A DNA stretch of 64,000 nucleotides, taken from contig JALQBC010000015.1 in NCBI GenBank assembly GCA_023375675.1, positions 434,001-498,000 of the forward strand, written 5' to 3'. Origin of the DNA: Cytospora piceicola. Lineage: Eukaryota > Ascomycota > Sordariomycetes > Diaporthales > Cytosporaceae. This document shows, in pieces, positions 1-11,280 of the stretch. A model generated the notes under the pieces. It had not been told where the DNA came from. It ran no database searches and saw only the letters and a list, made by a program, of their open reading frames with translations. Both the position numbers and the translations under genes were made by a program. Positions within the stretch are counted from its first letter, which is position 1. Each line of letters starts with the position of its first letter.

Positions 1-267
1 GACTGGGTCCCGGAAGTAGCACGACGGCCCCGTCAGACGCTCGTAAAGATGTACACGGTGGAGCCATGAGAGGACGAAAAGCAAGAGGATTAGCCCGTAA
101 GCTAGGCGCGCTGGTTTTGATCTCAGCACCTGTGCAAAGCTAGCAGGCTTGGGCCTGGCTGTTCTTGTTGGCTCCGCATCATTCCAGACCGGCAAGAAGG
201 GCGAGTTCTCTAGGAAGTCGGGTAGTAGGTCCTCATCAGCTTTCCGCAACCCCAGCTTGGTCGGCAT
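1..267 (-). CDS. Glycosyltransferase-like type II membrane protein, N-terminal fragment cut by window edge
   Basis: An open frame of 89 codons starts with ATG at 267 (reverse strand) and continues past base 1. The first ~55 residues are polar (MPTKLGLRKADEDLLPDFLE...). One hydrophobic segment follows at about residues 62-75 (LAYGLILLLFVLSWL), then the stretch LYERLTGPSCYFRDPV at the cut edge. A short cytoplasmic tail plus a signal anchor is the Golgi type II topology. The FRDPV-like end resembles the stem of fungal GT8-like glycosyltransferases, whose catalytic domain would lie outside the window. The coding frame is clear; the family is a recollection that cannot be verified because the catalytic part is missing. 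The preceding 1.1 kb separates it from the diterpene cyclase, so it probably marks the outer flank of that cluster. Confidence 0.5.
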   Translation of the reverse strand, partial: MPTKLGLRKADEDLLPDFLENSPFLPVWNDAEPTRTARPKPASFAQVLRSKPARLAYGLILLLFVLSWLHRVHLYERLTGPSCYFRDPV

Positions 268-1419
268 AACCAAAAGCTGGCCGCGTTGTGAAGGTTAGAA
301 ACAACACACTTTAAGGTGAAGACGACTTCGGGACCAGCAATGCTCGGAGCGAGTATTCTTATCCTTGGGGTGCAGCAAAATGTGCCATAAATCCAATGTA
401 ATACTACAGTGGTTCGGATAGAATAATTGGGATAACAGACCGGGTAATGAAGTGGCCGATGGTGCATGAAAGGCCGGATGCATCGGTGAGTTGAGAGGTA
501 TTCTCCAGGGTTCAATGTTTTCATCCGGCCCCTGAATGGCCACCAAAGCTGACTCAGCGAGCCCCTGAATCGATCGTTGCAGCGACCCCTGTCTGACGTT
601 CGGGTGGCACGGTATCCCTATCATTATCGTTGGCCAGGCACCGCCGCACCGATGATTCCCAAAGGTTATTGGGGATAAATGACTGCATGACAGGCTCTCG
701 TTGTGAAGGGGGCCGATGTAGTGGGATTCCCCGTAATCATTTCAAGTCAGGATCTCAACGAAGTCACCCTGGAGCAGGTTGGATATGTATACTATACTTC
801 TTGCCATCGATCAAACCACAAGTCAGAGATAGCCTCACGTAAACAAACGCATGGAAGGAAGAGGTGGAAACCGAGAAATGCGTATTTACTTACTCGCCTC
901 GCCAATGCCAGTTTTCATCGTAACCCGGCATGTATGATATTGGTGTAAAACCAGGGCGAAACAGGCATCACCTGGGCATATACTGGGACTGCAGCTCTGT
1001 CGAACCGGAGAACTCTTCCAGATACTGGAGATAGGAAGCGTCGACATAAGTGTTCATCATTGATGTCCAAACCTCGCCGTGGCCACCAGCACAATTGAAC
1101 AGTCCATCGATAACACCGGTCGGCAATCTGAGGGCGCCTTTGGCACCTTCCGATGATCAGTCCGGTATGAAGAAGCAGTCTGTTTCGCTGTCACTTGGGC
1201 TACCACAGCCCTGAGACCCACCCAAGTATCTAACTCTGAAGAGTCCGGGGATGACAGATAGGCTGGCGTGTTGTGCTCCAGCTTTCGAAGACGACACGCA
1301 GCCTTGGCACGAGGATACATGCACAATGGAACATATCACGGCTCATCGGCGGTTGCTTCATATCTTTGTTTCGACACCAGAATGGCCTCCTTGAGATTGT
1401 ACCCAGCCATCTCTGTACC
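268..1419. other. Intergenic, no gene seen
   Basis: Only short overlapping frames without recognisable domains occur here. The stretch would hold the promoter of the left-edge gene and the 3' flank of the diterpene cyclase, both transcribed leftward. Confidence 0.5.
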
Positions 1420-4400
1420 CTATCGGGTACGTGTGCCCACATCCTCAAGAACATAAATCTGACCGTACAAGTCCGTCACGTCGACGAACAGGCGCAATGC
1501 ACCCGCCAACTCGCCGCGCCCCAACTCTTCCTCCAGCGATTTCATCGCCGTCTCCAGCCCTCGCCGCTCGTACTCAGCGATCCAGAAGAGGTCTGCCTTG
1601 GCGCTTTCGGGCATTGCCTCCGGCGCAGCCGTCGTGGCCGACGCCGTCCCGGCCACGCGGTAGAAGAACTCAGGGAAGTTGACCGAGTTGAGGGCGCGTT
1701 CGTCGGCATCGCGCGCCATCGACCCGATGTCATTGTACATGCGGCATAGGCTGGCGAGGTGGCGGCACGCGTCTTCGGCAACGTATGCAGTACGCGCCGA
1801 GGCATGGATGCCGCCATGCTTGGTCTGGCTGGTGTCGGAAGACGCGGCTGCGTGGACCAGGCAGTTGAAAAAGATGAAGGAGAATGGACAGGATGTGTGG
1901 TCAGCCGAGGTGCTGCGCACCCAGTGGTAGAAGGACCGTCCTGGTTCACGGTATTGCGTGGTGGGCAACCCCTCTTCACCTGCGCTCGTGTCGCCTCCGC
2001 TGGTGTGCGGCGTCTGGTCGCCGTTGTCTTGCCACTGCTTGCGGAGGCGTTGATTATCCTGCGCGTGCGTAATGTGGGCGAGGAGGTAGATCTGTAACTC
2101 GAAGACTAGTTGGGTCTGGAGGCTGGCCGGGCTAGACAGTACTGCTGGGTGGCGCAGAATGCGTGTCACGAACCGATCAAGTACGGCCCTGACATCTCCT
2201 GTCGATAGCCGGTCTTCTGGAGCATCATAGCCGGCCTGCTTTCCCGGTACCGGGTTACGCTTGTCGGGGTCTGTTACGGGCCCCTCCAAGTTCTGGCTTG
2301 TCATCTTTGCTCCTTCCTCCAAGACATTGCTCAAGCCAACCTGGGCACTGGTGTGGAGGTCTCTGAAAATTTGCCGGACAAGGCTGCGGACGGAATCCAG
2401 GCTTTCAGCAAAGTATATTTCCACGACGCCCTCCATGTACTCGTCTGCGTGGAAATTCATAATGGACAAAAGCATCATCTCGTACAAGACCGAAAGGCTC
2501 ACTGAGCACCCATGGGCTTCCGCACATACCGTCAAGGCCAGTGGTATGAGGAAGATATACTTGTCACTGCCCTTGGCTGTTCGTGGAAAGACATTCGGGG
2601 GCTGGCGCTGAAGTGCCTGCATAGCAAAACAGGCCTGCATCTCCGCAATGCGTAAAGTCCATGGGTCGGTCTTGCAAAACATAGGAGTGCGTGCCAGGAG
2701 GTTTCCGGTCTTTCTCATGCCTAGCAACAATCCATCGGCTATAAGATGGGACCGGCTGCTCGAGGGGACTGCGGCATCAGGATGTACTGTGGAAGGTATG
2801 GGAGCCAACGCCGCGGCCAGACAGTATGCTTCACTGAGAACGCCTGAGCTATACGTCACCTTCTCAATCCAAAGATAATGGCCTCTTCCCCATTCGCCCC
2901 TGTTTGAATGAAGGAATGACTTCCCCAGCGCCATGGTGGCAATAATTCTGCCCTGATCTAGCTGTTGGATCCAGGGAAGTTTTGCCAAGGATGCTAGCGC
3001 CAGGATGCCGTATGATGTTACTTCACAGACACCGTCCCATGAACCGTTCGTTTCTTGATCACGCAGTAAATGCATGAGGATGCGCAGAGATACCATAGGT
3101 ATCTCTTCCCGCAAGCTGGGAGCAAGGTCGAAGACCCCCGAAGCTACATCGTGGTGCTGAAAGAGGAGCTGGTATGCGCGGGCTAGGAGCATCATCCAAT
3201 ACAGCTCGCTGAGATGCTTCGCGAATCACTGGTTAGTTTGGACCCTTTACAGCAAACAGAAAGGGACCTGGGAAGGGAGGGGCGTGAGTTTATCTCACCC
3301 ATTTTTCTTTCACCTTCCCCTTGAAGGCTTGGGTTGTCAAGAACCGGGCGGCTTTGGTGACTTGGGACATATGGCGAACTCGGTCTTCCCGCACTAATAA
3401 AGTAATGATAACGTTGCAATTTGCACTGAAGCTGGAGTTGCGTTCCCCTGGATACGTTATGAAGTGCTCATCGGCTTCATATGTCTGGATGAGCCTGTCA
3501 ACACCCCCGGTGCGGCCGATGTAACTGAGAGTCTCGAGCCCTTTGGCTGTGTCATCCGCGTCAGGGAAATTTCCTGGAGCTGTTCATCGTCGGGTATCAG
3601 TCTATATGTACCATGTACAGCTCTGACGTGTGAATGACTGCCTCACCGAACCCGATGAGCCCCTCCTGCGCCGCCAGCGTCCCCTGTAGCAGCTGACCAA
3701 AAGCCTCCGCCTCTGCCTCACCGATCGGAACCCCGGCCGACGCAAGTGTGGTTACGACCTGGTAATGGAAAAGCAACCCCGAACGTCAGCATTAAAATGG
3801 CCATCTCGGGTTTGGGTGTGATCTGAACTTACCCAGCTAACTTCGAATGTGGTGGTCGGCCAGGCACATGGCACACCTCCGCGGCCGAGTGCCTCGGCTC
3901 GATGCAGAACGTCCCTGAGGTAGGCCTCCGCTTCGTCGTCCCAGGTCGTCGAACTCATCAAGTAGGCAGCCGTGGACCTTAAAACAGTCAGCGCGCTGTC
4001 CCGAAATTTTGTGAAGCCGCGGTCGCTTACGCTGGAGATCCCATCATCGATCCGTTTGCCTCTCTCCAGCGACGCACACGGTCGAAGTCAATGTGTCCAA
4101 TGAATGCCTCGAGAGAATGATACAGGGTAGATGGGGACTCATAAAGCGTCGAGGGCGGGAGCTTTGCCAGTTTAGCATTACGGGCATCAAGCAGGGCACT
4201 AAGCTGGGGGAAATCCAGATAGAGACCTTCCTGCTCGAGGAGGCTCAAGAGGGAGATGACCAGAATCTCAAAGCCAACCTGGTCGGCCGAGTCCATATCC
4301 CAGCCATGTAGTAGTTCCTTCAAGGCCGTTTCGGCCTTCTGGCTCCTCGGCAGCAAGTCATGGTGCCCCGGTTCCAACCGCAGGCGCTTTTTCAACGACA

Positions 4401-4710
4401 AGAGTGCCGCAGCCGTGTTGAGGATGCCGTCAACGGGTGTGGCGTAGGACTCCCAAGCTCCGGACGGTAGCTGTTGTGCCAATATGAAATCGAAGGACTC
4501 TGGGAATAGCCATGTGCCTGCGCCAGAGTCTGCCGGCCTCCGGATCATTGAGAGCCAGGCTGTATCATAGACGGATGCCGACATGGAGCCGAAGCCTTGG
4601 CCTGCCGAGCACTGTGCAGCCAGTGAGGTGAGAAGGGCCTGTGCCTGGTCGTTTAATGACGCACACATTACTGCTAGTTCAGACTGAGTAATGAAAAGTA
4701 AGTTGGGCAT
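1420..4710 (-). CDS. Bifunctional labdane-type diterpene cyclase (copalyl diphosphate synthase / kaurene synthase-like)
   Basis: Five exons were read on the reverse strand: 4710-4031, 3977-3833, 3758-3647, 3573-3299 and 3216-1420, giving about 1002 residues, close to the ~950 usual for fungal CPS/KS. The N-terminal half has the beta-domain signature SASVYDTAW and the class II acid motif DADD at about residues 317-320, which protonates GGPP. The C-terminal half has the class I metal motif DEYME at about 662-666, followed near 899 by an NSE-type motif NDIGSMARD that ends in Asp instead of Glu, and LNSVNFPEF. Both active sites therefore look intact, so one protein could make copalyl diphosphate and then the polycyclic diterpene. 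The exact product (kaurene, phyllocladane, aphidicolane, pimarane or other) cannot be read from sequence. ATG 4668 is an alternative start: a splice-acceptor-like TTACTCAG lies just upstream of it. It is divergent from the methyltransferase gene. Confidence 0.9.
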
Positions 4711-6296
4711 CTAAGTGTTACAGCAGGTATCCTCCTCAATAGCTGAAGTGTGTGAAAATTGTAGCGGAAGACACGTTCAGAAGTATCCGAGGCCCAGAAA
4801 GGGTTCTTCGCCGCGTTGCTATTCTGCATTACCGGACCTCAGTCCGTAGTACTTTATGTCGAGGGCATCGAAACGCCATCATCCACGAAGGGAACCAAAC
4901 TTGTGAATACCTGCATATAATGTAACATCGGACGGGTGAGCGGCAACAGTCGGGATAGTCGTTTTCCAAGTAGCGATCCGTAATGTTTGCGTGCAGATAT
5001 GGGCGTCAAGAATCACGTACGTGTACCGAATGACCAACTGCGGAAGGTCACTACTGCCTTACTGGGACCGGCTCGTATTACCACACCTGGGTGTGTTTCT
5101 TCTGGGTTCATGGGCTGTGCTCAAGCGGGATTGATCGATGCGGTCCGGTCAAGCTGGCCTGGCTGGCAGGTCAACTGGTTACAACGACGCGTGATCGAGA
5201 CACAGACCACGCAACATCATGCAGATAAGATTTCAACGGGCTCTAATTCGCGAGGTGTGTAGACTTGGGGTTGACGAATCATAATATCACAATTTTGCAA
5301 GTGGTATGCGGCATGTTCGCTCCTGACTTTATTCCTATAGATTCATGTCGGCAGGTTGGCTACAAACAACCACTGCGCACTTCTCTACGAATCAATCCTT
5401 CTCAGCTGATCGACGCGATGGAACATTGTCCAAGCGGGGTTGTGAAACTAAAGCAACATGCAATATGTTCAGGCAACTCAGCAAAAGTTATGCATCTACT
5501 TACAGCACATGTGGATAGTTGTAACATATTGCCACATGCACCAGTTAAGGTGCATATCTTCGGGAGCCAGGAGAAGCTCAGCCCCACCAACATACGAAAA
5601 TTGGAGGGTATACAGTACGTTACGAAGTACTAAGCGGGCCGATCATATGCCGTTTTTACCTACGAAAGGCTGCGGCCCAGGGAATACGTACCCTCAAAAG
5701 GACACCAAAGGATAAAGCCTTGCAGTGACCCTCGGGGAAACCAGGGATAGCCAAACACAACGCCATTGGTGTCTTGACGGCTTGTACTTTCAACGGGTTA
5801 CTAAAGGGTGCCGAAATGCAACCCAAATCAAATTCGTCTGAAGTAACAGGTAAACAATTGACTGTTGCCAACCCAACCAATTATTGATACTGTTGGGTTG
5901 GATAGAGGCTTGCATAAGACCAAGACCGGAATTCCAATGACAGGCATGTTTCCGCCAACTTTGACGTTGTGTCACCTGGAAAAACAAAATGTTGGCAGAT
6001 AATATGCACGGTACTTCTGGTTACCACCTATTTTGCGACCAATAAGATCCATATATGGATGCAAGATGACCTTTCCGGGTCAGGACATGCCAAGAATCAG
6101 TGAGATTGTGGGGGCGCCCGCCCCGAAGGACTTTCTCAGAATCACCTCCTCTCTGTTCTATATTCGTGTCTATCTCCTCCCAGTAGAAGACAGCTTTCAG
6201 TTTCCAGAACGCAGTCGATTTTCATTTACCGGACAGCTATCCCCAGTGTACGGCAAATTATCGACACATACTCCATCATCACCTGAGTAAAGAAAA
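4711..6296. promoter_or_regulatory. Divergent intergenic region between cyclase and methyltransferase
   Basis: About 1.6 kb separates the two divergent start codons and should contain both promoters. Small open frames (for example 5265-5633) show no domain or splice logic. No specific operator was recognised. Confidence 0.45.
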
Positions 6297-7339
6297 ATGG
6301 CGCCGAAGGTCGATTACATCTTCACCCGGGACTATCTTGATAACAACCGGTGAGTGCACCGTGAGAGTCAAAGAGCTTCATCTCTTCCAGAAGCCTACAA
6401 TTCAATTCAGGCCAGTATTTTGATTTGGCTCCAGGATTAACTTGATGCATTGTCTCTGGACGAAGGTCTTTGGTTATGTGATTCACCCGAAGATTCCTAC
6501 CAAACAACCGGATCTGCGAGTCGCAGATGTAGGTACGGGTACAGGGTAAGTCAAACTAAGATACGACCCAGCTTGCTGTAGCCCGACGATGATCTCATAA
6601 CCCTCGTTACTCAGTATCTGGCTTTTCGATGCCCGCGACCAGGTTGCCGCATCTGCTCAACTAGTAGGCTTCGATGTCTCGTTCGACGCTGCGCCGCATC
6701 CCGGAACGATACCCTCCAACATCGCATTCCACCACTGGGATGTTAAACAGAACCTACCGGAGGAGTTTACCGCCACATTCGACATCGTCCACGTGCGCTT
6801 CCTGTCCTTTGTTCTTATGAACGAAGAAGTCCCAGGAGTACTTGAAAAATTCTTCAAGATGCTTAGTACGTCGCTCTAGTATGGCTCACTGATACATCCA
6901 AGCAATGCTAATCTGATCAAACTTAGAGCCTGGAGGGCACCTCCAGTGGGGTGAACCAGATATGGAGACGCTCCGGATGGATCAAGCTGGCCCCGAAGCC
7001 AAGACGGAGAGCCTCAGCCAACTGTTCAAGTTGCTCGAAATTCAAGATCCACGACTCAAACCAACTTGGGCAGTAGATCTGCACAATCTCTTCTCCGCCG
7101 CGGGATTTGTTGATGTTAGAGTAGATAGGATTGACCCTCCGCCGCATTGGGCCTACATCTTTCATGAGTGCGGCTTGATGATGCATGATATTATCTCTCG
7201 CAAGACGAAGAGCGAGAGAATGCAACAGGAACTGCAGCGTCTACTGCCTCAGGCTGTGGAGGAAACACAGAATGGGGCATGGGGGACTTCTCTGCGGTTG
7301 ACAGTGATTGGAAAGAAGCCCGAGCTTGGATTTTCGTAG
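6297..7339 (+). CDS. SAM-dependent methyltransferase of secondary metabolism (UMTA type)
   Basis: Four exons: 6297-6349, 6435-6545, 6615-6865 and 6927-7339, giving 275 residues. ATG 6297 gives MAPKVDYIFTRDY and, after splicing, DNNRINLMH, the usual N-terminus of fungal UMTA-like methyltransferases. Motif I, the glycine-rich SAM loop VADVGTGTGIW, spans the second junction. It is followed by FDIVHVRF (motif II/III region) and KPGGHLQWGEPD (the GG-L post-motif). The fold is a class I Rossmann methyltransferase. Which oxygen, nitrogen or carboxylate it methylates is unknown. Its position between the cyclase and the P450s suggests that it tailors an oxidised diterpene, for example as a methyl ester or ether (inference). 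Confidence 0.85.
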
Positions 7340-8315
7340 CTGAACACTTAAGCAGGCATTTCACTACCGATCCCAACCAGGGGGGTAGGCGAAACCATAA
7401 ACTTCGAGGTCAACTTGTGGGCCTGATTCTGAATCTTGGACAGATTAGACTGCAGTGTCCACCGAGACAACCGTTTGATACTACAGTTCGGAAGCAGTTG
7501 GCTTTTCGTTGGACCTCTCTATTTCATGGTGCCTTTTCTCGCTAGAATGCACGTGCAGAGTGCCCAAAATGGGCATCGTCAGCAGAAACAAATCAGGGCT
7601 CCTTTAGAGAACTACCTATCCAGGCTCCCAGGCTCCCAAGGTAGCAATATATCCGTCCTTTTCGGAGGGCCTTTTTACTTAAACAACCAGGTAGAGCCCG
7701 TGTATGTGGTATTGAAGGGCTCCAATTACCTCGTTATCAAGTATCGATATCAACGTGCATGGCCGGCAAGCGGTCGCACTGCATCTTGGTTTCTTTACTA
7801 GTGTACGTACAAGTACATGGTTGGTGAAGAGAAGATCAACAGCTCCATTCCATAGTGTACCTACCGAGGTAGTAATCAGATACTTACAGAAGTACTACCT
7901 ACTTAAGTAGGTAGTCGCTTACGCGTACCTATGTATGCATTAAGCCACCCAATGGGCCCTTCGGTGGTGCAACATTACGACGCTGCAGAGCTGGAACCAT
8001 TCAGTGAAGCCCATGCATCTACCTAGGTAGGTACTCTCATTGGTGCTGGGGCCCCCAGGTGAGGGAGGGGGCTGGTTAGGATCATTCTACTTCCTTAATG
8101 TCGTAGCTATGGGAGACTAAATGGTAACCTAAAGCTCCAGAGTCCTACCCTGTGTCCACTTTATTCAATGGTGGTTGTTTGCGATGTTTTCAGTTGTCCC
8201 TGATAGCTATTTGAAGGTACCCTAGGGTATCCCGGCATATCTGTTTCCTGCTACTTCGGGCTTTGGACTGCACAGCCCGCATCAATACCCTAGGGTAGTA
8301 TTCCTGACTGCCTTT
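7340..8315. other. Intergenic with palindromic CCTAGG-type motifs
   Basis: No gene was seen. The stretch is rich in self-complementary motifs: a 22-bp perfect palindrome at 7894-7915, CTACCTAGGTAGG near 8020, and TACCCTAGGGTA near 8219 and 8287. Confidence 0.5.
7894..7915. repeat. 22-bp perfect palindrome
   Basis: The arms ACTACCTACTT / AAGTAGGTAGT meet at TTAA with no mismatch and no loop. It lies in the intergenic region downstream of the methyltransferase gene. It could be a binding site for a dimeric regulator or a cruciform-prone relic. Confidence 0.7.
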
Positions 8316-9014
8316 TTAGATGACAAAAGCTATCGCAGCCAGCACTACCGCCCCAAACGCTCCCATCCGGGGGCCATGAAGACCTGTGCCGCTTGTCAAA
8401 GATAGCCCTGTGCCAGTGGTGGTTGCATTCCATGTCGTGGCCACAGTCACAGCAGAAAGTTTCTCTACCCCGGCCGTAACCATGACAGCGTACTCAGCAT
8501 AATTGTCACCCGTTATAGTGGTGGCGTAAGAGGTGGATGTGGTGCGGCCCCCGGAGTCACCCACGAACGTGTAGTTGCAGTAAGCGGCAGTGCGTCCATC
8601 TACAGCGCACGTCTCATCTAGCACTGCAGTCACATTTGCAATTGCGGTCGACAGGATACCGATCATGGTTGACGGACCATCAGTGACGGTCCAGGGCTGG
8701 TTGAACACATGGTTCGTCAGTGAACAGAACCCTGGCAAGATCTCGCAGCAAATTACATAATCACTTACCGGGTCTTTGGAATCACAAGTGGTTGTTGGAA
8801 ATCCAGGGAGATTCAGAGCGCCCGAATTGCACGTGATCTCGTACGTGGTAGCCGTGCTGTCGACCCCAACGACATCAGCTGCGAAAGAATAGTTTCCATG
8901 CCGCTTGGCTCCGAGGAACAGGTCGACGATGGTTTGCACTGGCGTCGGCGTAATAGTGGTGGTCTGGGCGCCAATCGAGCTCGCCACAAGTAAGGGGACA
9001 ATGGCGGAACGCAT
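8316..9014 (-). CDS. Small secreted, probably GPI-anchored protein
   Basis: ATG 9014 gives MRSAIVPLLVASSIGAQT, a signal peptide. The open frame also reaches an ATG at 9050, which would bury the signal. The C-terminus is a Ser/Thr/Gly-rich stretch, then GAFGAVVLAAIAFVI, a typical GPI-attachment tail. The middle is Thr-rich with NxS/T sequons and several cysteines. A 72-nt segment (8768-8697 on the reverse strand) starts GTAAGT, carries CTGAC and ends AACCAG. It contains no stop and keeps frame. Removing it joins CDSKDP to WTVTDGPSTM, so it is best read as an intron, leaving about 208 residues. Function is unknown. It sits inside the diterpene cluster, and cluster membership is unproven. Confidence 0.7.
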   Translation of the reverse strand: MRSAIVPLLVASSIGAQTTTITPTPVQTIVDLFLGAKRHGNYSFAADVVGVDSTATTYEITCNSGALNLPGFPTTTCDSKDPVSDYVICCEILPGFCSLTNHVFNQPWTVTDGPSTMIGILSTAIANVTAVLDETCAVDGRTAAYCNYTFVGDSGGRTTSTSYATTITGDNYAEYAVMVTAGVEKLSAVTVATTWNATTTGTGLSLTSGTGLHGPRMGAFGAVVLAAIAFVI

Positions 9015-9552
9015 GATGTAGACGTGAAGATTGCTGGCGTTGTATAACACCAGGTAATGTTGACAATATCGAATCTGAAATGGCTTTGGGGTGCCAATGG
9101 TTAAGGTATGTATAGTGATTCCGACAGTTAGCTACACCTGGGCATACTTGAATACTTATATACTAGTGCTGGACTGCTGACAGGCAGAGCACATCGATAA
9201 CCAGGTATGCACGCAACCCTGCCTAGTTAGGGCGCCGAGCCTGGTCAGAGCCTCATTGGCAAATTTATAATAGCGGGTTTTCGACTGATTATTGGCTTGG
9301 ATTTCAGTATCTGATAACCCTGCCTCCGGGATGGGAAGAGAACCCTAGTGGAACCAGTCCCATATGCATGTATTCCTTCATGATAACCTTGGAAGCTTCT
9401 GAGGCTTGCCACAGTATCTTTTCTACAGTCTATGTCACAGTCGGGGTGGTTCCAGTTGTTTTCATCGGATTCATAGTCAATCTCAGTAAGTCGACACCAG
9501 TTGACTCAAATCCTCACAACAATACTAGTAACGAATCAAACAACATGTTTTA
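9015..9552. other. Intergenic, no gene seen
   Basis: This is the upstream flank of the GPI-type gene and the 3' flank of the P450 at 9553. No gene is supported. Confidence 0.45.
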
Positions 9553-11280
9553 TCATAAGAACACAATTCCCGAAGATTCTTCCCTCCGGCGGAGCAGCAT
9601 CTGGTTTTCTGGGTGGAAGAAAAGAAACTCGTGCATGATACTGCGCTTGAGCGGCTTATCACCAACAAAGGCAAAGTCGTATTCATCCAGCAGTTTCACC
9701 AGCAGAATCTTGGCCGACATGTCTGTGATCAAGCGCCCCGGGCAGGACCACCTCCCCGCACCCCAAGTAAGGATGTCGGTATCAATGCTACTGAAGGGAC
9801 GCGCGCGGTGCTCTTCGATTCGGTCATCAGAGCAAAAACGCAGGCCCTTGTATTCCCTGGGGTCCTCGAAGATAGTAGGATCCATGGTTCTTGTGGCACC
9901 GGACATGGTCACGAACTGGCCCTTTTTGAGCGCCAGGCCATTGGAGAGCACGTGGTCTTTCTTCACGACGCGGCTGTAGACAAGCAGCGTGCCGGGCGTA
10001 AGTCGTGCCGACTCCTTCATGGCCGACTCGAGCTTCTCCAGGCTGGCCAGCGCCGATATATTCCAGCGCCCGTGTATCTTGACATGTTTCTTGCGGATTT
10101 CAGCACGTACAGCGTCCAGTACGTCCGGGTGCGCCACCATGTCCATAATAGTACGGCAACAGAAATTAGTGATGCTGTAGGTGGACCCGGCAGCGATAGA
10201 CCCGACAAGAGTGGTCAATACGTCGGGGTCGCGCTCCATCTCATTTCGGCCATCTTCTACCATCCATGATAGCACGTCCGGGTTCACTGTGGTCGTACTT
10301 TTCTTTTCCCTGCTGATCTTGGCATCTTTGAGCTCCAGCACCCTGGGCACCACGTAACCTTCGAGCTTGCGCCATCCACTGATGAGTCCCCACTTGGCTG
10401 GAAGCAACCAAACTAACAAGGGCTGCAAGAACTCCGGCACACAGCGCATGGCGAAGCACACTTGAAAGACTACAAAGCCTTGGTCAAAACATTGTGTCCC
10501 ATATCTGGCCAGGTGCTCCAGGGGCTCACCATTGTTTGTATGCTCATGCGTAAGGTGCACGAGCTCGGGATTGTCTGCCGTCATTTCGGCACCAAACAGC
10601 ATAAGGGCAATTGCCTCGCTGATACAGCGCACCACTGCCTTACTCGGCTTCATGACAGTCCATTCGTTGTCTTGAGGAAACTCATTCTTGATGCCTGCCG
10701 AGATGCGCGCAGCCGTTACAGTGAACAACGCCGGGAGAGCCGGGCTGATATACGACAGCAACACACGTACGTGGAAGCTCGTCTTGCGTACCACGGCCAT
10801 TCCCGTTAGATCACCGAGGAGTGAGAAGGAGTGCGACTCGCGACTGTTGAGTACGTCAATCCCCAGGCCGTTAAGCTCCGGGATCATGTTCGGGGCCAGA
10901 ATGATTTGTCCGGTATCGCCACGACAGACACGATATGGTCGACCTTGTGCCTTGAATATGAGTTTTGAGGTCAGTATTAGAGGTACCCATACCAAGTGAA
11001 CTTGGTGTGCTTGACATACCTTGTAGTCTGCAGCGTCGAGAATTTTCTGTGCATTGGTGATCCAACGGAGCCGCGCAAAGTACGCGGGCTCCCATGAAAA
11101 ACGCTTGTTGACGGTGAGGAGACCATCATGGCAGGCTCTCTTTTGTATGAGGATATAGAAGATGCTTGCGATGACTGCCAAAATCGCCAACAGCCCCAGT
11201 AGCTGCTGGCTTTTTGGCATTTGCCCAAGTACTTTAGCGTAGCGATACGAGGGATTGGGGGTTTCAGATCGACGTTCCAT
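9553..11280 (-). CDS. Cytochrome P450 monooxygenase (cluster P450 A)
   Basis: ATG 11280 opens a frame with an N-terminal membrane anchor (LLGLLAILAVIASIFYILIQ, residues ~27-46). The K-helix ExxR is ESAR. The heme-binding loop is TWGAGRWSCPGR, with the cysteine ligand present but Trp where Phe is usual. The I-helix reads AAGSTYS rather than AGxDT or the AxxHTT of its neighbour. A 69-nt in-phase segment (11019-10951) begins GTATGT, contains CTAATACTGAC and ends TTCAAG. It is almost certainly an intron; removing it joins AADYK to AQGRPYRVCRGD, the expected P450 sequence. The spliced protein is about 552 residues. It resembles the fungal kaurene-oxidase-type P450s, which suits oxidation of a diterpene. 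It is divergent from P450 B across 1.4 kb. Confidence 0.88.
   Translation of the reverse strand: MERRSETPNPSYRYAKVLGQMPKSQQLLGLLAILAVIASIFYILIQKRACHDGLLTVNKRFSWEPAYFARLRWITNAQKILDAADYKVCQAHQVHLVWVPLILTSKLIFKAQGRPYRVCRGDTGQIILAPNMIPELNGLGIDVLNSRESHSFSLLGDLTGMAVVRKTSFHVRVLLSYISPALPALFTVTAARISAGIKNEFPQDNEWTVMKPSKAVVRCISEAIALMLFGAEMTADNPELVHLTHEHTNNGEPLEHLARYGTQCFDQGFVVFQVCFAMRCVPEFLQPLLVWLLPAKWGLISGWRKLEGYVVPRVLELKDAKISREKKSTTTVNPDVLSWMVEDGRNEMERDPDVLTTLVGSIAAGSTYSITNFCCRTIMDMVAHPDVLDAVRAEIRKKHVKIHGRWNISALASLEKLESAMKESARLTPGTLLVYSRVVKKDHVLSNGLALKKGQFVTMSGATRTMDPTIFEDPREYKGLRFCSDDRIEEHRARPFSSIDTDILTWGAGRWSCPGRLITDMSAKILLVKLLDEYDFAFVGDKPLKRSIMHEFLFFHPENQMLLRRREESSGIVFL
10951..11019 (-). other. In-phase, stop-free intron in P450 A
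   Basis: The segment is 69 nt, GTATGT...TTCAAG with CTAATACTGAC as branch site. Because it keeps frame without a stop, simple ORF translation adds 23 spurious residues to the P450. Confidence 0.8.

Noticed and set aside
5265..5633. 122-codon frame between cyclase and methyltransferase
   Set aside because: No domain, intron logic or plausible start context; sits in the promoter region.
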